DNA from: Rhizophagus clarus | Lineage: Eukaryota; Glomeromycota; Glomeromycetes; Glomerales; Glomeraceae | NCBI GenBank assembly: GCA_015698045.1 | Contig: BLAL01000191.1 | Coordinates: 1,112,001 to 1,176,000, forward strand | Direction of reading: 5' to 3' | Length of the DNA: 64,000 nucleotides | In this document: piece by piece, positions 61,564 to 64,000 of the stretch | Numbering within the stretch: the stretch's first letter is position 1 | Layout of the letters: each line of letters opens with the position of its first letter | The notes under the pieces: generated by a model | The model's database searches: none | The model's input: the letters and a program-made list of their open reading frames with translations, nothing else | What the model was told of the DNA's origin: nothing | Translations under genes and position numbers: made by a program

Positions 61564-62908
61564 TGTTCGGTGAACATCCAAACGTCATCTTTTAAGAGAT
61601 ACTATATTGTAGCCGCAATTGTTTTTAAATAAAAATGCAATGCTATTTGTTGTGCAATTAACCATATACGAATCGTCGTACAGTATTCCTTTTGGCAATA
61701 GTATCACGAGTATCCCGCTGCGCATTTTCCTGAACGTGACTGTGGATAAAATGTATGAATATGCGACAAGCGATAGAATGATATATAAAATGAATGGGTA
61801 ACGGACGAATTTCAAAGTTACGGGACAGCTAATAATTACGTGATAAAATATATTACAACAATAAAAGATTATGGTCAATTACAAAAATATTTGAATAACT
61901 TAGTTTTAATCAAGAAGAATTGCTGTTGAAATTTAATAGAACTCCATTCACTTTAAATGTTAAATAGCAGGAGATCCTAGTAAAAAATCAAATTAATACT
62001 GTTAATTTGAAATATATAAATTGAAGTAGAAATATTTTTAAAATAATTATAGATTTATGGAATAACCTTATACTACTGTGGCTTTTCGAAAAGTGCAGGT
62101 GAAGAAATTACTGTTCTGACAAATCGATGACATAAATATTTTTTGTTGATTAATACATGAATTTTTTATACATTATTAATTAATAAAGATTAATTATATG
62201 AAATATCGCTGCATTATGATGCATACAATGTTATAATTTATTAATGCTACTTTAGATATGATCATAAGAAAACAAATCAAAATGTTTGAAAGTTTCTTAT
62301 TTTCCTTCTTAAATACAAGTAAGAACATATTAAAACCGCATTAGGGGAGTGGTTAATAAGAATATTTAATAGATTGCTTTATAATAAATTTTGGTATAGA
62401 GAAATCAAAAATACACCATGTAAAAACTGTCATGGACATCTACATCATCAGGATTAGTAAAGAAACATTACGAGACTAGATCCGATCCATTAAAGGATAT
62501 GACAAACATTTTAAACAGGATTTAAAATTCAGATGTCTTGGTGAAGCGTTTTGGGATTCAAAGGATTCAAAGGATTCGAAGGAATAGCTAATTGCAGCAT
62601 AAAAAGTTGTTTGCGGTATAAAAATCAATTAGCTTCATTTATCTCATTGAATAACGAAAGAAAAAAGATTCGAGAGTAAGCCCAGTAATGAATGATTCGG
62701 TTCATTAACAACTCGATAGATATATGCTCAAAAATGATTTACGCTTGATTCGCACATGACAAACCATTCCCGACGTGGTAAGACTATGGTTCACATAAAT
62801 TAATGAATGTACGCGCTCAATTGCTAGCAATAATAAAACCTTTACCAGTTAACCGTTTAAATTTTATTTAAATGTACAAATGATAAATATATATTTACAA
62901 ACTAAACA
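61564..62908. other. Convergent 3' spacer
   Basis: 1.3 kb without a convincing gene. A GGATTCAAA tandem (four 9-bp steps with one change) lies at about 62551-62581. An open frame at 61585-61878 (-) has hydrophobic composition but no family support. The rest shows nothing I can name. Confidence 0.4.
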
Positions 62909-64000
62909 TTATTTGAGATCATCTTGATAAACATGTTGACTATTATTAACATCATCAGAACATTCATAACTAGATCTCGGCATTTGGGATTGACTTGCCT
63001 CCACATAATATTGTTGTTCACCGTATATTGCAGTATTAAAATTATAAGGATTAGGTTGATTTTGATCCGTTGAATGTTGTTGTTGCTGTTGTTGTTGTTG
63101 TTGTTCAGTTTGTTGAGGTTGATGAGCTAATGGTGGTGGCATTGGAACCGAAGGGGAATATAATTCTTTTTCATCATTTTCATTAATGGTGGTTCTTCCA
63201 CCGATGTCAATTCCCCTTCCTTTTGAATAATAGTCTGTTTTCAATTGTTCATACACACGTGACTTTTTCTTTCTTCTTCTGATGACGTAAATACAAAAGG
63301 CCAAACTCACTAATAACGTCACTAGTGTGCTAACACCGAGGGCAATTAAAAGTTTATTTGGGCCTTTTTTTTCTAATGGTGGATTTATTGATAAAGAACT
63401 TGATTCTCTATAGATAGTATAAACAAAAAAAAATTTATTGTTAAAAAACGATCAAATTACTATTTTTCTTTAAAATAAAAAAAAAAAAATAAGGAATTTT
63501 TTTTATACTTTGCTTCTTTAAAATCCGTTCCATATTTTTTACAATCGTTTTTATATTCATCCAATGAATTTACGGTTACATTAACCGATGGCCCGGACAA
63601 ACATATCGTACAATTTATTAATAAATCATAAAATTCTTTACTACACCAACATTTCGCTTCATCAGAATCTAAAATTATGGATAATTATATATATCAATTG
63701 TAAAAATATATTGCACAAAAAAAAAAAAAAAAAAAAAAAAAATAAAGATGTTTAAGAGTTCACTTTCACTTACTTCCAACAAAATAATTAACATTTTGAA
63801 TTACATCAGTATCATTTAATTTAGGTGGCATAGGTAATGTTTCATCACAAGGTTTCAATAAATCATTAACTTTAATACAAGGATTAGCTGAAGAATGACA
63901 AATATTATTATTTGTTTGAGCCATGATCAAATTATTTGAAAGCAGGAGGATTATCGTTAGAATTAAAATCAGGAAAATTGAGAACTTTTCTAGTAAAAAA
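62909..64000 (-). CDS. Cys-rich secreted-domain, single-pass membrane protein (5' partial)
   Basis: The gene runs off the right edge at its 5' end. Read on the minus strand, the first exon (64000-63774) begins inside a signal-peptide-like stretch (FSIFLILILTIILLLSNN). An ectodomain follows with spaced cysteines (NICHSSANPCIKVNDLLKPC; KCWCSKEFYDLLINCTICLS; DEYKNDCKKYG). The third exon carries a transmembrane segment (LLIALGVSTLVTLLVSLAFC) followed at once by a basic stop-transfer (RRRKKKSR). The cytoplasmic tail is Pro/Gln-rich with a poly-Q run and ends QHVYQDDLK. The in-frame ATG at 63924 is after the signal peptide and is probably not the start. The layout resembles fungal cell-surface proteins with a small Cys-rich ectodomain. 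No named family is recognised. Confidence 0.75.

Noticed and set aside
61585-61878. 97-codon minus-strand hydrophobic frame
   Set aside because: AT-rich DNA gives hydrophobic chance frames. A short CPVTLKFVR-like string also appears antisense inside VPS13 (near 4390), which I take as coincidence. No family feature.

Overview
The window looks like nuclear DNA of an early-diverging fungus, most likely an arbuscular-mycorrhizal (Glomeromycotina, Rhizophagus-like) genome. The base composition is very AT-rich. Genes sit on both strands and are broken by many short GT-AG introns, mostly about 60-100 nt. The gene content is eukaryotic and fungal: Met30-type F-box protein, Orm, TAF12, LSM5, Rad53/Chk2-type kinase and a Mug135-like protein. 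The lineage is inferred from style and content, not from a database search.

Layout: a subtilase 3' end with a broken frame (1-317) is followed by a complete multi-intron VPS13 gene (801-14200). A gene-poor stretch with transposon-like inverted repeats and one eroded coding remnant (14.2-17.8 kb) comes next. A dense housekeeping block follows (17.8-41.4 kb): membrane RING protein, mitochondrial Mn/Fe superoxide dismutase, SET-MYND protein, mitochondrial ribosomal protein bS6m, LSM5, eIF2B gamma, a Tyr/Asn-repeat membrane protein, a Dph6-like PP-loop ATPase, TRAPPC2/sedlin, an RS/RRM splicing-type factor, a BAP31/Yet-like ER protein, an Orm sphingolipid regulator, a TMEM128-like protein, TAF12 and Met30. 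Many of these genes are divergent pairs separated by 140-350 bp or convergent pairs; SET-MYND and bS6m overlap at their stop codons.

The accessory part (41.4-64 kb) holds the most unusual content. A single-exon protein fuses a TauD/TfdA-type dioxygenase-like domain to a D-Ala-D-Ala-ligase-like ATP-grasp domain. It is divergent from an HxxxD acyltransferase of the condensation/alcohol-acetyltransferase type. Then come a PPR-like protein, a RidA gene with a tandem dead copy bracketed by degenerate repeats, an FHA-kinase of the Rad53/Chk2 type with an 18-nt microexon, a 4-kb AT-rich gene-free block containing a MITE-like inverted repeat, a protein with an interferon-induced ISG12/IFI6-type hydrophobic domain, a Mug135-like coiled-coil protein, and a Cys-rich single-pass membrane protein that runs off the right edge.

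Most of the window is ordinary cell machinery (lipid transport and sphingolipid control, secretion, splicing, translation, protein turnover). The best candidates for undescribed biology are the dioxygenase/ATP-grasp fusion with its divergent acyltransferase partner, and the fungal ISG12-like protein. All exon boundaries were placed by eye from splice motifs and family conservation.
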